DNA from: Colwellia sp.
Lineage (GTDB): Bacteria; Pseudomonadota; Gammaproteobacteria; Enterobacterales; Alteromonadaceae
Length of the DNA: 64,000 bases
NCBI GenBank assembly: GCA_002733765.1
Contig: NVWU01000012.1
Span: 106,180-170,179, forward strand
Direction: 5' to 3'
Numbering within the stretch: the first letter of the stretch is position 1; every line of letters starts with the position of its first letter. The translations under genes were made by a program, and so were the position numbers. A model generated the notes under the pieces. It made no database searches. It was not told where the DNA came from and saw only the letters and a list, made by a program, of their open reading frames with translations. Of the stretch, positions 8,583 to 18,243 are shown piece by piece.

Positions 8583-9119
8583 TTATGCGTTTAACAATGA
8601 CAACGCACTTTGTAACTTATCTACTAACTCAGGATTAGTTAATACTTGTTTTTCGCTATCAAAATTGTCAAAAAAACTAGGAATAGAAACACTCGCTTTA
8701 ACATCACCGGCAAAATAAGATGCCGATGCTGTTGCTGCGGCTAATACCGAGCCTGCACCACCGGGGCCTGGCGATGTTGCTAAAAATATCATAGCCTTAT
8801 TTTGATAAAGTTTTTTATCGATACGAGAAGTCCAATCAAAAAGGTTTTTATAAGCCGAAGTGTAATAGCCGTTATGCTCAGCAAAAGAGATGATAATGGC
8901 ATCGGCTTGGCCTAGTTTAGCGAAAAAATCTTTTGCTAATTGTGGTTGGCCTAGCACTGCTTCTTTATCTTGGCTAAATAATGGCATTTCATAGTCATTA
9001 ATATCTAGAATTTCCACTTCAACGTTATAACTATGTTTAACTAAAGATGCGGCATAAGTGACCAATTGCTTATTGATCGATTTTGAACTGCTGCTTGCAG
9101 CAAAGGCTAATAATTTCAT
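8583..9119 (-). CDS. NAD(P)H-dependent FMN reductase family protein
   Basis: A 178-residue flavodoxin-fold protein. The N-terminal FAASSSSKSINKQL loop binds the FMN phosphate, and the SFAEHNGYYTSAYKNLFDW segment and TSPGPGG loop are typical of NADPH-dependent FMN reductases and related quinone or azo reductases. It is divergent from a LysR regulator, with about 100 bp between the starts, a common arrangement in which the regulator controls the reductase. The true substrate is unknown. Confidence 0.85.
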   Translation of the reverse strand: MKLLAFAASSSSKSINKQLVTYAASLVKHSYNVEVEILDINDYEMPLFSQDKEAVLGQPQLAKDFFAKLGQADAIIISFAEHNGYYTSAYKNLFDWTSRIDKKLYQNKAMIFLATSPGPGGAGSVLAAATASASYFAGDVKASVSIPSFFDNFDSEKQVLTNPELVDKLQSALSLLNA

Positions 9120-9218
9120 GAGGGTGTTCCTTTAAATATGTAGGCAAGTTAATGATGACTAGTATATATTACAAGCTTAGTGTAATTAATATAGTAAAAA
9201 GTATTTGTTTGTTTCCAT

Positions 9219-10133
9219 ATGACACATAATAGTAAAGACAGTAAGTTATTTGATGGCATCATCATTTTTACCCAAGTGGTAAAATGCGGTAGTTTTTTTA
9301 AGGCTGCTGAGGTGACTGGGCATTCTAATTCTTATATCAGTAAAACAATTAATAAACTCGAAGCTAGACTAGCGGTACGCTTGTTAAACCGCACTACGCG
9401 ATCGCTTAGTTTAACGCCTGAAGGTAAAGTTTATTTTGAACAATGCCAGCAACTAGTATTAGATGCGGAGGATGCTTTAGGTTTACTAAGTCAAAGCCAT
9501 GTTCAGCCAAAAGGCTTGTTGAAAATAAGTTGTCCTGTTGCTTTTGCTCAAGGCTACTTACAAGATTTTTTATCAAAATATTTACTGCGTTATCCTGAGG
9601 TTGAACTACAGCTTGATTTAAATGACCGTCGTGTTGATCTTATTCAAGGAGGCTTTGATTTAGTGATCAGGGCTACGGATCAATTGGAAGAGTCTAGTTT
9701 CATTTGTCGAAAAATATATAGTTGTAAAAGCTACACCGTAGCCACTCGCGATTATTTACAACGCTTTGGTCGACCAATTAAACCGGAGGAGTTGATTGAA
9801 CACCAATGTCTTTGTTACAGCAATTTAAAAACACCTAAACGTTGGCACTATGTTGAGCCTAATGGACATGAGATTCAAGTCGATGTTTCGGCTAAATTAC
9901 TTTGTAATAGTGCACAAATGGAGTTGGCTATGGTGAAAGCTGGCCATGGAATTTGCCGTTTACCCGAGTTTGCGATGGAGCAGGAAATTAAAGATAACTC
10001 GTTAGAAATACTTTTTAGTGATTATCCCCCACCGATTATTAACGTTTATGCTATTTATCCTAGTCGACAGCATTTATCACCGAAAGTTAGGTGCTTTATT
10101 GATTTATTGGTTGAGCATATGCCTGTGAGCTAA
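9219..10133 (+). CDS. LysR-family transcriptional regulator
   Basis: A 304-residue LysR regulator. Residues 12-70 form the winged helix-turn-helix (FFKAAEVTGHSNSYISKTINKLEARL followed in frame by LLNRTTRSLSLT); the remainder is the periplasmic-binding-protein-like effector domain, of the CrgA/YafC type with FDLVIRATD. It is divergent from the FMN reductase at 8583-9119, which it probably regulates. Its stop codon overlaps that of the convergent DUF2982 gene by a few bases. Confidence 0.9.
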   Translation: MTHNSKDSKLFDGIIIFTQVVKCGSFFKAAEVTGHSNSYISKTINKLEARLAVRLLNRTTRSLSLTPEGKVYFEQCQQLVLDAEDALGLLSQSHVQPKGLLKISCPVAFAQGYLQDFLSKYLLRYPEVELQLDLNDRRVDLIQGGFDLVIRATDQLEESSFICRKIYSCKSYTVATRDYLQRFGRPIKPEELIEHQCLCYSNLKTPKRWHYVEPNGHEIQVDVSAKLLCNSAQMELAMVKAGHGICRLPEFAMEQEIKDNSLEILFSDYPPPIINVYAIYPSRQHLSPKVRCFIDLLVEHMPVS

Positions 10134-10813
10134 GTTTTATCATAATGTCGAGATGCATTCTGACACTGTTTTAATAGCTGATGGAAATCATTTAGTGCTC
10201 TATCCATACTCGTTTCAGGAAGATAAAGATGGTAGCCCAATGCAGACTGTAGGCTTTTACAATGATGCAAAAATGCGGCTATAGGTCCTGAAATCTCCAA
10301 ACCAGATTGTAAAGTAAATGGCGTAAAGTTAAGTTGAATTTGTTCAAATGACAATAGTTGCTGTACAAAAGCGAACTTGAGTAAAGGTTGTTGTTCATGT
10401 ATCAGCCGGTTAGCTAATCTAGGTGATATTTGTTGCGCGAGTGTTTCTAAATTGATTAAACGAATACCAATATAGGGTAGGTCTATTGAGGTGATTCCAT
10501 AGACTTCTCTAATAGGTTTTATTGCTTGAATTTGTTGCCAAGCAATTTGCCAGTTACCGTATATATGCAAATATTTCAGTTTTTCTGGTGTGATATGATA
10601 ACTAAATTGTGGCTGCAAATATTTTGTCAGCCCAGTAATCATAATGACTATGGCCACTAAAAAAATAAATATTAATACTAATTTAAATGCTTGCCAATAA
10701 TACTGGCTAACTAACAAAGTTAACAATAATAGTATCCAGCCAACTAGCAGTAAAAATATCGCATGATGATTGGCTTGTGCTTTGATATTAATAATAGGTA
10801 ATGGTGTTGTCAT
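10130..10813 (-). CDS. DUF2982-type membrane protein
   Basis: A 227-residue protein with two membrane helices near the N-terminus (about residues 17-38 and 42-64) followed by a soluble domain with a pleckstrin-homology-like pattern of strands (FSYHITPEKLKYLHIYGNWQIAWQQI). I read it as the DUF2982 family found in Shewanella, Vibrio and Alteromonadales; function unknown. It converges on the LysR gene with overlapping stop codons, so the two genes have no room for a separate terminator. Confidence 0.65.
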   Translation of the reverse strand: MTTPLPIINIKAQANHHAIFLLLVGWILLLLTLLVSQYYWQAFKLVLIFIFLVAIVIMITGLTKYLQPQFSYHITPEKLKYLHIYGNWQIAWQQIQAIKPIREVYGITSIDLPYIGIRLINLETLAQQISPRLANRLIHEQQPLLKFAFVQQLLSFEQIQLNFTPFTLQSGLEISGPIAAFLHHCKSLQSALGYHLYLPETSMDRALNDFHQLLKQCQNASRHYDKT

Positions 10814-10988
10814 GATAATACCAGTTGCTATAGCTCACTTTATTAATGAGTTAATGAGTCAATTTACCTGTTAAGTATAAACGCTTTTTAGGTGTTCTGT
10901 GACAACACATTATGTTTGATATTCACGACCCTTAATTTAACAAAGCGTAGTTGTTAACGTGATATTGTAAGTATTATTCATTAAAATG

Positions 10989-11981
10989 TTATAGCTTTAG
11001 TAAAAAATCAATGATTGATGGTAGCATTGTTAAAGTGGTCGCTAATATCGCTGTATTTATTGAATGCTCGCCAATAGGAGGAAATGCTTTAATAGATTTA
11101 GTCGTTTTAAGAAGAACTGCTAGTGAGTCGAACCGACTAGTATCAAGTGTAGAGTCTCCATTTTTTGCGATAGTAATGATCCTATTATACTCTTGTTGCA
11201 TTACCTCTCCTAACTCTTCGATAACTAGCTTCTTTTTAGCCCATAATTGAGTTGTTATTGGCATAAGCGGTACAACATATGTCAATATAATTATAGACAC
11301 TGAAAATAATGTAAATACAAATATTGAAAAATCTAGTTCAAATATAGAAAACAGAATACTGATAATAGCCACACAAGATGAAAATGCTACCGCTAGAACA
11401 ATGTATTGATTAGTATCAATAAGAGATGATATGGCCGCTCCTGATCTATCCCACAAATGAACGTTAATATTTGAACCTATAAGGAATGAATACTTAAAAT
11501 AAATAGCCAAGCTAAATAGAGCCATACCGGTAAGAATGTTAGCAACAAATAAAAACACCGCCAGTGCATAATTAAGCAAGGTTAGATCCTTCCATGGGGA
11601 GAGCAGTATTACCATTATTAGAAATACCATCCCAAAAATCATCCCTATAAAGAAAGATTTCTTTCCATCAAATATTTCCCTCATGAAAGTGTGGCCAGAG
11701 AATTGAATGCTGGTTTCTAATAAAGAGTGTTCATACGCAACTGATGAGAGTTGGAGGTTGCGTTTCAAAAAAATAGTAAACCTATAAATAGCGTATGTGT
11801 TGGCCATAATCAATCCAACAAAAATGGGATCTTTAACTTCACTTTTCAAATAAATTTGTAGTATGACATATGCTAACCCAGTAAATATGGTTATAAAAAC
11901 AAGTGCTAAACCCGCACCTCCCCAAGGTCTATTAGTTTCCATATTTTTTCTCACTATTAGTTCTTGCTTTAGTTTAAGCAT
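10989..11981 (-). CDS. unrecognised polytopic membrane protein
   Basis: A 330-residue protein I cannot assign. About seven hydrophobic helices are visible (around residues 23-45, 50-70, 107-130, 134-160, 190-212, 216-245 and a C-terminal one at 308-328). A soluble stretch of some 60 residues lies before the last helix and contains several Lys, Glu and Asp residues. The start is uncertain: the first ATG has no good ribosome-binding site, and a second ATG 13 codons on is preceded by GTGAGAAA. It stands alone, with 175 bp on its downstream side and about 300 bp upstream before the AEC gene. No partner gene is near. Confidence 0.65.
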   Translation of the reverse strand: MLKLKQELIVRKNMETNRPWGGAGLALVFITIFTGLAYVILQIYLKSEVKDPIFVGLIMANTYAIYRFTIFLKRNLQLSSVAYEHSLLETSIQFSGHTFMREIFDGKKSFFIGMIFGMVFLIMVILLSPWKDLTLLNYALAVFLFVANILTGMALFSLAIYFKYSFLIGSNINVHLWDRSGAAISSLIDTNQYIVLAVAFSSCVAIISILFSIFELDFSIFVFTLFSVSIIILTYVVPLMPITTQLWAKKKLVIEELGEVMQQEYNRIITIAKNGDSTLDTSRFDSLAVLLKTTKSIKAFPPIGEHSINTAILATTLTMLPSIIDFLLKL

Positions 11982-12278
11982 CAGAGATGGTTTTTCTATT
12001 GGACTGAGCTGATTTTAATGTGAAATATTTAAGTTTGAGCGTTCTATATTATATGTGTATTGTTTTCATATAAACTTTACTTGTAGCCGCTATTTTCTTT
12101 AACATTTTTCAAATGTAAATTTAACCTAAACAGTCCATGATCTCTATATTTACTGTAGAGTAGCCAACAACTTTTCGCCATTTTTTATTGGCGGAATGCA
12201 AAGTGAGTAATAATGTAGTGGGTGTATATGAGCCTAAATAATTATGCCTATTCACAAATAATACTATAGAAGCAATAT

Positions 12279-13234
12279 CTACAAGATAAAACTCAACCAT
12301 AGAGGAATAGTTATCGTACTTAGTAAAGTACTTAACACTATAGTACCTGCTACGGTTTGCTGATGCTGTTGGCAACTGGATAAGCATTTACCCCCGTAGG
12401 GCAAGCACTGAGTATGATCAACACTGTACTGATGAGTGGCGGAAAATTGAAAACATAATGCGTTGTTAAAAATACTAAACTTGGCAATAAAATTAACTTA
12501 CTAACACAAGCTATACTGATGAAGGCTAATGCTTGATGTACGTGATAAAAGGCTAATGTTCCCCCTAAAATGAATAGCGCTAATGCAATAGCGGGTTGCC
12601 CGATTAACGCTAAGCTTTCTTGTAAAAAAACAGGTAAAGATAGTCCTAATACATTGACCAACAAGCCTGACAGTATACTGATAATAAAAGGGTTATTTAG
12701 CGTATGCTTAATAAAACTGAACCAATAGAGGAATTTATTTTTGTCTTTATCTTTATTCGCATTTTTTGCTGCTAACACTGCCGTTAAAGCAAATAACAAA
12801 GCGCTATGAAAGGTAACAATAAGAAAAACAATGCCGATAACTTGTTCACCCATGGCAGCTAATAAAACGGGTAAGCCAACAATGATGGTATTTGAATAGC
12901 TAGCGCTTAAGGCAAAAACCGCTGAAGCAGCGCTATTTTTATAAGAGGACTGTTCGGTTTTTTTATTGAGTTTATACCTATAATAATTGATTAGCCAAGC
13001 AATTAAGTAGCAAGTTAACACCGGAAAATAAAAGGCAGCAAATAACTGAGGACTGACTTGGCTGCTCAAATCAGCTTTTGCCATTTGATAAAATAAAAAA
13101 GCAGGAATGCTAATTGAAAAAGTAAACTTGCTTAAGGTATTTAGTTGCTCACGGCTTAGCCAACGACTTTTGGTACAAATAAAACCGAGTAGTGCAACTA
13201 AAATTAATGGGGTGATGATTGCGATGATATTCAT
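12279..13234 (-). pseudogene. AEC-family auxin-efflux-type transporter, frameshifted near the 3' end
   Basis: An AEC permease with about ten membrane helices. The intact frame stops at 12350 after GVNAYPVANSISKP, some 25 residues short of the family norm. In the next frame the missing end follows at once: HQQTVAGTIVLSTLLS and then ITIPLWLSFIL with a TAG at 12279-12281. Inserting one base at about 12367/12368, between the AAC and AGC codons, joins the two into a normal 318-residue protein with the expected VANQHQQT. The gene therefore carries a one-base deletion, genuine or a sequencing error. Loss of the last helix probably inactivates it. AEC carriers export small organic acids or amino-acid-like compounds; the substrate is unknown. 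Confidence 0.85.
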
Positions 13235-13273
13235 AGTGAATACACAGAAACTCTTTTTTATTAATTGTTGTTA

Positions 13274-13717
13274 TTAACCGTAACTTTGTTCAAAAAAACT
13301 TTCAATAATTAATCGAGCTGATTCGGCATCAATATTATCTTTAGTTAAGTTTTTATAACCGCCACGGGAAAATAATTGCTCCTTGGCGTCGGCAGTAGTT
13401 AACCTTTCATCTTGAAATTCAACCTTTAAGCCAAAACGTCCGGCGATACGATTACCGAACTTTTTTGCGTCTAAGGTTAGTTGTTGTTCACTTCCATCCA
13501 TATTAAGTGGCAGCCCAACAACAATGAAGTCAGGTTGCCATTCTTGTAAATAGTTTGCTAATGAGTCCCAGTGTGGAATGCCATCATTAGCTTTAATTGA
13601 ACCAAGAGGGGAGGCGAAGCCTGTCATTTCTTGGCCAACGGCTACGCCAATATATTTTTTCCCAAAGTCAAAACCGATAACGGTACGTTGACCAATGGGC
13701 TTACTCTTTTTTGCCAC
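13274..13717 (-). CDS. ruvX: putative pre-16S rRNA nuclease / Holliday junction resolvase-like YqgF (RuvX)
   Basis: A 147-residue RNase H-fold protein. The first acidic residue lies in [14 protein letters not shown], then [17 protein letters not shown] and the last acidic residue in [12 protein letters not shown], as in YqgF proteins, which process the 5' end of pre-16S rRNA. It is the last gene of the run rsmE-gshB-yqgE-ruvX, a conserved gammaproteobacterial order; the gap to yqgE is 78 bp. Confidence 0.95.
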   Translation of the reverse strand: MAKKSKPIGQRTVIGFDFGKKYIGVAVGQEMTGFASPLGSIKANDGIPHWDSLANYLQEWQPDFIVVGLPLNMDGSEQQLTLDAKKFGNRIAGRFGLKVEFQDERLTTADAKEQLFSRGGYKNLTKDNIDAESARLIIESFFEQSYG

Positions 13718-13795
13718 TTTATTTACCTAATGTTTTTGGATTGTGAGTTTGTTGCCGCTAGCATACATGGCACTATTTATCACTTATCACTGGCG

Positions 13796-14416
13796 TTACG
13801 CATGTCCAATATCTGAGGATAAATGCGCAATATCGATACCAAGTTTTTCCGTCGCTTTTTGCCAGCGTTGTTCAATTGGGGTATTAAATAAAATATCACT
13901 ATCAGCATCAATAGTTAGCCAAGAGTTAGCTTGTAATTCTGTTTCCAATTGACCCGGCCCCCAACCAGCATAACCTAAGGTGACCATAAACTGTTCGGGT
14001 GCTTTCTCTGTGCCCAGTGCAAGCAAAATATCTTTAGAGGTGGTGATCATAATGTCATCATTGAGTGCAAGAGAGCTTTTCCAACCCGATTGAGTGCGAT
14101 GTAATACAAAACCACGGTTTTGGGAAATAGGTCCACCAGAGAGTACCAGTTGTTCTAAGCTGTGATCTAAGCAGATGCTCTCAGGTGTTGACTGTTGTTC
14201 TTGCTCAAGTGTGACTTTGTTTCTACTCGCCTGTTCATTATCATTTTCTTCAATTTGTTTTAATAAATCGTGCAAGGTGATATTAACGGGCATGTTAATA
14301 ATTAAGCCCATGGCACCTTCATCATTGTGCTCACAAATATAGGTGACGGTTTTGTTAAAATAGTCATCACCGAGTGATGGCATGGCAATTAAAAATTGAT
14401 TTTCTAAACTATCCAT
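13796..14416 (-). CDS. yqgE: YqgE/AlgH family protein (DUF179)
   Basis: A 206-residue YqgE protein: the N-terminal NQFLIAMPSLGDDYFNKTVTYI segment (given here only in part as its hallmark), GLIINMP, LSGGP and the C-terminal LGYAGWGPGQLE motif are all present. A Gln/Glu-rich loop at about residues 55-75 makes it slightly longer than E. coli YqgE. Its biochemical role is unknown. It sits between gshB and ruvX in the conserved cluster. Confidence 0.95.
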   Translation of the reverse strand: MDSLENQFLIAMPSLGDDYFNKTVTYICEHNDEGAMGLIINMPVNITLHDLLKQIEENDNEQASRNKVTLEQEQQSTPESICLDHSLEQLVLSGGPISQNRGFVLHRTQSGWKSSLALNDDIMITTSKDILLALGTEKAPEQFMVTLGYAGWGPGQLETELQANSWLTIDADSDILFNTPIEQRWQKATEKLGIDIAHLSSDIGHA

Positions 14417-14469
14417 TTTTACCTCGATAAACGCTAACAGCCAGGGAGTATTCTGATGAAAATTTGTTA

Positions 14470-15432
14470 TTATTGTCGAATGTTTTCTTCAATAGCATCC
14501 ATCAATTTACCACTAATGTTAATAGGATAAGCGGCTTCTATTTCTCGTATACAGGTTGGGCTAGTAACATTTATTTCAGTCACTTTATCGCCAATTATAT
14601 CTAAACCTACAAAATATAAACCACGTTTTTTCAGCTCAGGGGCGATGGTTTCAGCAATAAGTTTATCACTTGGGCTTAATGGTCGGGCAACGCCTCGTCC
14701 ACCGGCGGCTAAATTACCACGGGTTTCACCTTGTGCTGGAATACGTGCTAAACAGTATGGCATTGGCTCACCATTAACAATTAAAATACGTTTGTCGCCA
14801 TCAACAATTTCCGGCATATATTCTTGTACCATGGCGTATTGTTGCCCATAGTTGGTTAACGTTTCAATGATAACACCAACGTTAACATCATCTTCTTTAA
14901 TGCGAAATATTGATGAGCCGCCCATACCATCAAGTGGCTTGATGATAATGTCTTTAAGTTCTTGATGAAAAGCACGAATTTGCTTGTCATTGCGAGTAAC
15001 TAAAGTACGAGGTGTTAAGTCAGCAAACCAAGCGGTAAATAGCTTTTCATTACAATCGCGTAAGCTTTGTGGCTTATTAACAATTAATGTCCCTTCAACT
15101 TCAGCGCGTTCAAGCATATAGGTTGCATAAATGTATTCGGTATCAAAAGGTGGATCTTTACGCATTAAAATAGCGTCAAGCTCACTTAAAGCGATATCTT
15201 GTTGGTCTGATAATTCATACCAATGGTTAGCGTCATCAAATACTTTTACTTTTTGTGTATTAGCTCGTGCTTGGCCTTGATCAAGATATAAGTCTTGCAT
15301 CTCCATGTAATAAATTTCGTAGCCACGTTTTTGGGCTTCAAGCATCATTGCCATAGAAGAGTCTTTAACGACTTTAACTTCGCTGATAGGATCCATTACT
15401 ATGCCGAGTTTTATTATTTTAGATTGTGCCAT
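14470..15432 (-). CDS. gshB: glutathione synthetase
   Basis: A 320-residue ATP-grasp ligase that joins gamma-glutamylcysteine and glycine with ATP to make glutathione. The N-terminal substrate domain begins LGIVMDPISEV; the ATP-grasp core shows IIKPLDGMGGSSIFR, MVQEYMPEI, GDKRILIVNGEP and the metal-binding EINVTSPT. Length and motifs are standard. The start lies 25 bp after the rsmE stop, so the two are probably cotranscribed. Confidence 0.97.
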   Translation of the reverse strand: MAQSKIIKLGIVMDPISEVKVVKDSSMAMMLEAQKRGYEIYYMEMQDLYLDQGQARANTQKVKVFDDANHWYELSDQQDIALSELDAILMRKDPPFDTEYIYATYMLERAEVEGTLIVNKPQSLRDCNEKLFTAWFADLTPRTLVTRNDKQIRAFHQELKDIIIKPLDGMGGSSIFRIKEDDVNVGVIIETLTNYGQQYAMVQEYMPEIVDGDKRILIVNGEPMPYCLARIPAQGETRGNLAAGGRGVARPLSPSDKLIAETIAPELKKRGLYFVGLDIIGDKVTEINVTSPTCIREIEAAYPINISGKLMDAIEENIRQ

Positions 15433-15457
15433 TGTTATTTTATATCCTATCTTTATA

Positions 15458-16219
15458 TTATTTTAAATCGCCAAAACGACATTGCAGCGCGGTAATTGCG
15501 GTAAGTGCAGCAGTTTCTGTTCTTAGTACTCTTGGGCCTAGCAAAATATCTTGAAAATCAGCTTGGTTTGCTTGGTTTATTTCTATATCTGTTAAGCCAC
15601 CTTCAGGGCCTATTAATAATCTAACCCGTAGTTTGTTCGCTGACTTTTCTATTGGCAATGTCATAATAGAATGTTGCGCTTTAGGGTGTAAGTTAAGCTT
15701 TAAAGCGGCGGTATGCTCACTTATCCAGTCTTGTAAAAACATAGGTTCAGCCACTAGCGGTACAACACAACGGCCGCTTTGTTCACAAGCACTGATCACT
15801 ATTTTTTGCCATTGGTCGCGCTTTTTAGCTAAACGCTCGCTTGATAGTTTTACCCCGCAGCGTTCAGTAAATAATGGCGTAATTTTATTAACGCCAAGTT
15901 CGACCGATTTTTGTAAGGTAAAGTCCATTCGGTCGCCACGTGAAATGCCTTGGCCCAAATGAATATTTAATGGTGATTCGTTGCTTACCGTTTCTTGGCT
16001 CATTATTTCAACACTGGCATGCTTCTTTTTAACATCAACTAATTTCGCTGTGTATTGAAATGTTTCTTTGTCATTGTGCTGATGACCATTAAATAAGGTG
16101 ACTATGTCGCCTTCATTTAAACGCAAAACTCTTACCATATGACCAAAGGCATCATCAGATAATTTTAACGTGTTATTTACAATAAACTCGGTATTTTGAT
16201 AAATGCGTATTTTGGACAT
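15458..16219 (-). CDS. rsmE: 16S rRNA (uracil(1498)-N3)-methyltransferase
   Basis: A 253-residue protein with an N-terminal PUA-like RNA-binding domain (HMVRVLRLNEGD) and a C-terminal SPOUT methyltransferase domain with the trefoil-knot motifs LLIGPEGGLTDIE and LGPRVLRTETAAL that bind S-adenosylmethionine. It methylates U1498 of 16S rRNA. It heads the rsmE-gshB-yqgE-ruvX run and lies downstream of metK on the same strand, separated by a terminator. Confidence 0.96.
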   Translation of the reverse strand: MSKIRIYQNTEFIVNNTLKLSDDAFGHMVRVLRLNEGDIVTLFNGHQHNDKETFQYTAKLVDVKKKHASVEIMSQETVSNESPLNIHLGQGISRGDRMDFTLQKSVELGVNKITPLFTERCGVKLSSERLAKKRDQWQKIVISACEQSGRCVVPLVAEPMFLQDWISEHTAALKLNLHPKAQHSIMTLPIEKSANKLRVRLLIGPEGGLTDIEINQANQADFQDILLGPRVLRTETAALTAITALQCRFGDLK

Positions 16220-16430
16220 AGTATGGCTAAGTAACCTAATGATTTGTATTTTATTAATAAGGAGATAATACTAATGCTAGTAAGTTAGTGGTTAACTATT
16301 TATTTGTATCAGTATAAATACAAGATAGGGGTTAAGGTGTTAAAAAACAATGGGGGTGGTTAACTATTTTTTGGCTGATATAACCGCCTCAGTTGAATCA
16401 TGTACCTTCAAGAGGAGTGGATATAAATGA

Positions 16431-16455
16431 AAAAACCAACAATAATGTTGGTTTT
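16431..16455 (-). terminator. rho-independent terminator of metK
   Basis: A perfect 10-bp stem (16432-16441 with 16446-16455) around a 4-nt loop, followed on the minus strand by a run of six T. It lies 45 bp beyond the metK stop. Confidence 0.85.
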
Positions 16456-16499
16456 ATCTGTAATGCTTAATGTGAATTATATTTTGTTTACAACTCGTT

Positions 16500-17687
16500 T
16501 TAGATTCCTGCGGCTTTACGTAAATCATCAGCCTTGTCAGTTTTTTCCCAACTAAAGGCGGTAAAGGTATCATCACCAACGGTCATTTCAAAGGGTTCAC
16601 GACCAAAGTGACCATAGGCAGCGGTTTGTTGATACATAGGGTGTAATAAGTCTAACATTTTAGTGATGCCATAAGGGCGTAAGTCAAAATGTTCGCGTAC
16701 GATTTTAACTAATTTATCTTCACTGATTTTGCCAGTACCAAAGGTCTCAATTGAAATAGAAGTGGGCTCAGCAACACCAATGGCGTATGAAATTTGAATT
16801 TCACATCGTTCAGCAAGACCGGCAGCAACAATATTTTTAGCAACATAACGACCAGCATAAGCAGCACTTCTGTCTACTTTTGACGGATCTTTACCTGAAA
16901 ATGCACCACCACCATGACGCGCCATGCCGCCGTATGTATCTACAATAATTTTACGGCCAGTTAAGCCGCAATCACCTACTGGACCACCAATAACAAAACG
17001 TCCTGTTGGGTTAATGTGATATTTAGTATTTTCAGTTAATAACTCTGCCGGTAATACATGCTTAATAATGTTTTCCATTACTGCATCAATTAAATCTTCT
17101 TGTTTAATATCAGGGTTATGTTGAGTTGACAATACAACGGTATCAATAGCGACCGGTTTATTGTCTTCATAAATGAAAGTAACTTGCGATTTAGCATCAG
17201 GACGCAACCAAGGTAAAATACCTGATTTACGTGCTTCAGCTTGACGCTCAACTAAACGATGAGAGTAATATAAAGGAGCAGGCATTAAGGTTTCAGTTTC
17301 GTTAGTGGCATAACCAAACATTAAGCCTTGATCGCCAGCACCTTGATCTTCAGGTTTAGAGCGATCAACACCTTGGGCTATTTCAGGTGACTGTTGACCA
17401 ATTAAATTCATAATGCCACAAGTAGCGCCATCAAAACCAACGTCAGAAGAAGTGTAACCAATGTCACTAATAACATTACGAGTGATCGTTTCTAAATCAA
17501 CCCAAGCATTTGTGCTCACTTCGCCAGAAATAATAGCAACACCAGTTTTTACCATGGTTTCACACGCAACACGGGCAAATTTATCTTTAGCAATGATGGC
17601 ATCTAGAACCGCATCAGAAATTTGATCGGCTATTTTATCGGGATGGCCTTCAGAAACGGACTCTGAAGTGAAAAAGTGTGTAGACAT
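16500..17687 (-). CDS. metK: S-adenosylmethionine synthetase
   Basis: A 395-residue enzyme that makes S-adenosylmethionine from methionine and [20 protein letters not shown] near the N-terminus, [12 protein letters not shown] and the glycine-rich [19 protein letters not shown] loop (partial quotes of family signatures) are intact, with the ATP and metal ligands. A ribosome-binding sequence GAGGA lies before the ATG on the minus strand. A three-box MetJ-like operator at 17848-17871 indicates repression by MetJ with SAM as corepressor. Confidence 0.98.
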   Translation of the reverse strand: MSTHFFTSESVSEGHPDKIADQISDAVLDAIIAKDKFARVACETMVKTGVAIISGEVSTNAWVDLETITRNVISDIGYTSSDVGFDGATCGIMNLIGQQSPEIAQGVDRSKPEDQGAGDQGLMFGYATNETETLMPAPLYYSHRLVERQAEARKSGILPWLRPDAKSQVTFIYEDNKPVAIDTVVLSTQHNPDIKQEDLIDAVMENIIKHVLPAELLTENTKYHINPTGRFVIGGPVGDCGLTGRKIIVDTYGGMARHGGGAFSGKDPSKVDRSAAYAGRYVAKNIVAAGLAERCEIQISYAIGVAEPTSISIETFGTGKISEDKLVKIVREHFDLRPYGITKMLDLLHPMYQQTAAYGHFGREPFEMTVGDDTFTAFSWEKTDKADDLRKAAGI

Positions 17688-17847
17688 AAATCCTCAGCAG
17701 ATTGCATTTTAGCATTAACTTTTAGAGTTTATATAACCGTTAAATTTAGTAAAGCTATATAAAACCTGCGCTAAAATGTAAACATTGATAGTAATACAAT
17801 AATAATGCGCAGATTCTACTCTTTTCAATGTCATTGTTCTAGTGTTT

Positions 17848-17871
17848 TTACGCCTAGACGTCTAAATGGCT
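17848..17871 (-). promoter_or_regulatory. MetJ operator (three tandem met boxes)
   Basis: The central 8-mer AGACGTCT at 17856-17863 is the exact MetJ consensus. It is flanked without gaps by TTACGCCT and AAATGGCT, each matching 5 of 8 positions, as expected for cooperative binding of MetJ dimers to tandem boxes. It lies about 160 bp upstream of metK. The rest of the 17688-18243 intergenic region (divergent from the GGDEF-EAL gene) shows only AT-rich promoter-like sequence. Confidence 0.75.
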
Positions 17872-18243
17872 TAAATAACAATGTGTATCATAAGCCAATT
17901 TAACTCAATAATTTACTTTTATTAATATGCGGTATTACTCTGCGGTGAGACTATATCCACCCTTTTAGCTTTGTTCATAAAATGGAGACTATTAGCCGGA
18001 TATTTTTACCTAATTGCATATAACCCACTCAGCGATTTTATTGGGATAAATTAATTATAAATATATATTTCGGTTTGTATTTCAAAGTGTAAAGTTGGTT
18101 TATTTGTGAACAATCAACAAGGTGTTTCATTAAAAATAATATCTTCGATGTAAAAGATCATCTAGTAACTTAACTCATATAAAGTTATTGTCACTTTTAT
18201 AAAATGAAATGTTTACCAACTTTAAAGGAACTCAGTCTCGTAT

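Noticed and set aside
12121..12387. 88-residue minus-strand frame
   Set aside because: Its first part overlaps the displaced C-terminal helix of the AEC gene in the wrong frame, and the rest has no recognisable features; it arises from the frameshift.
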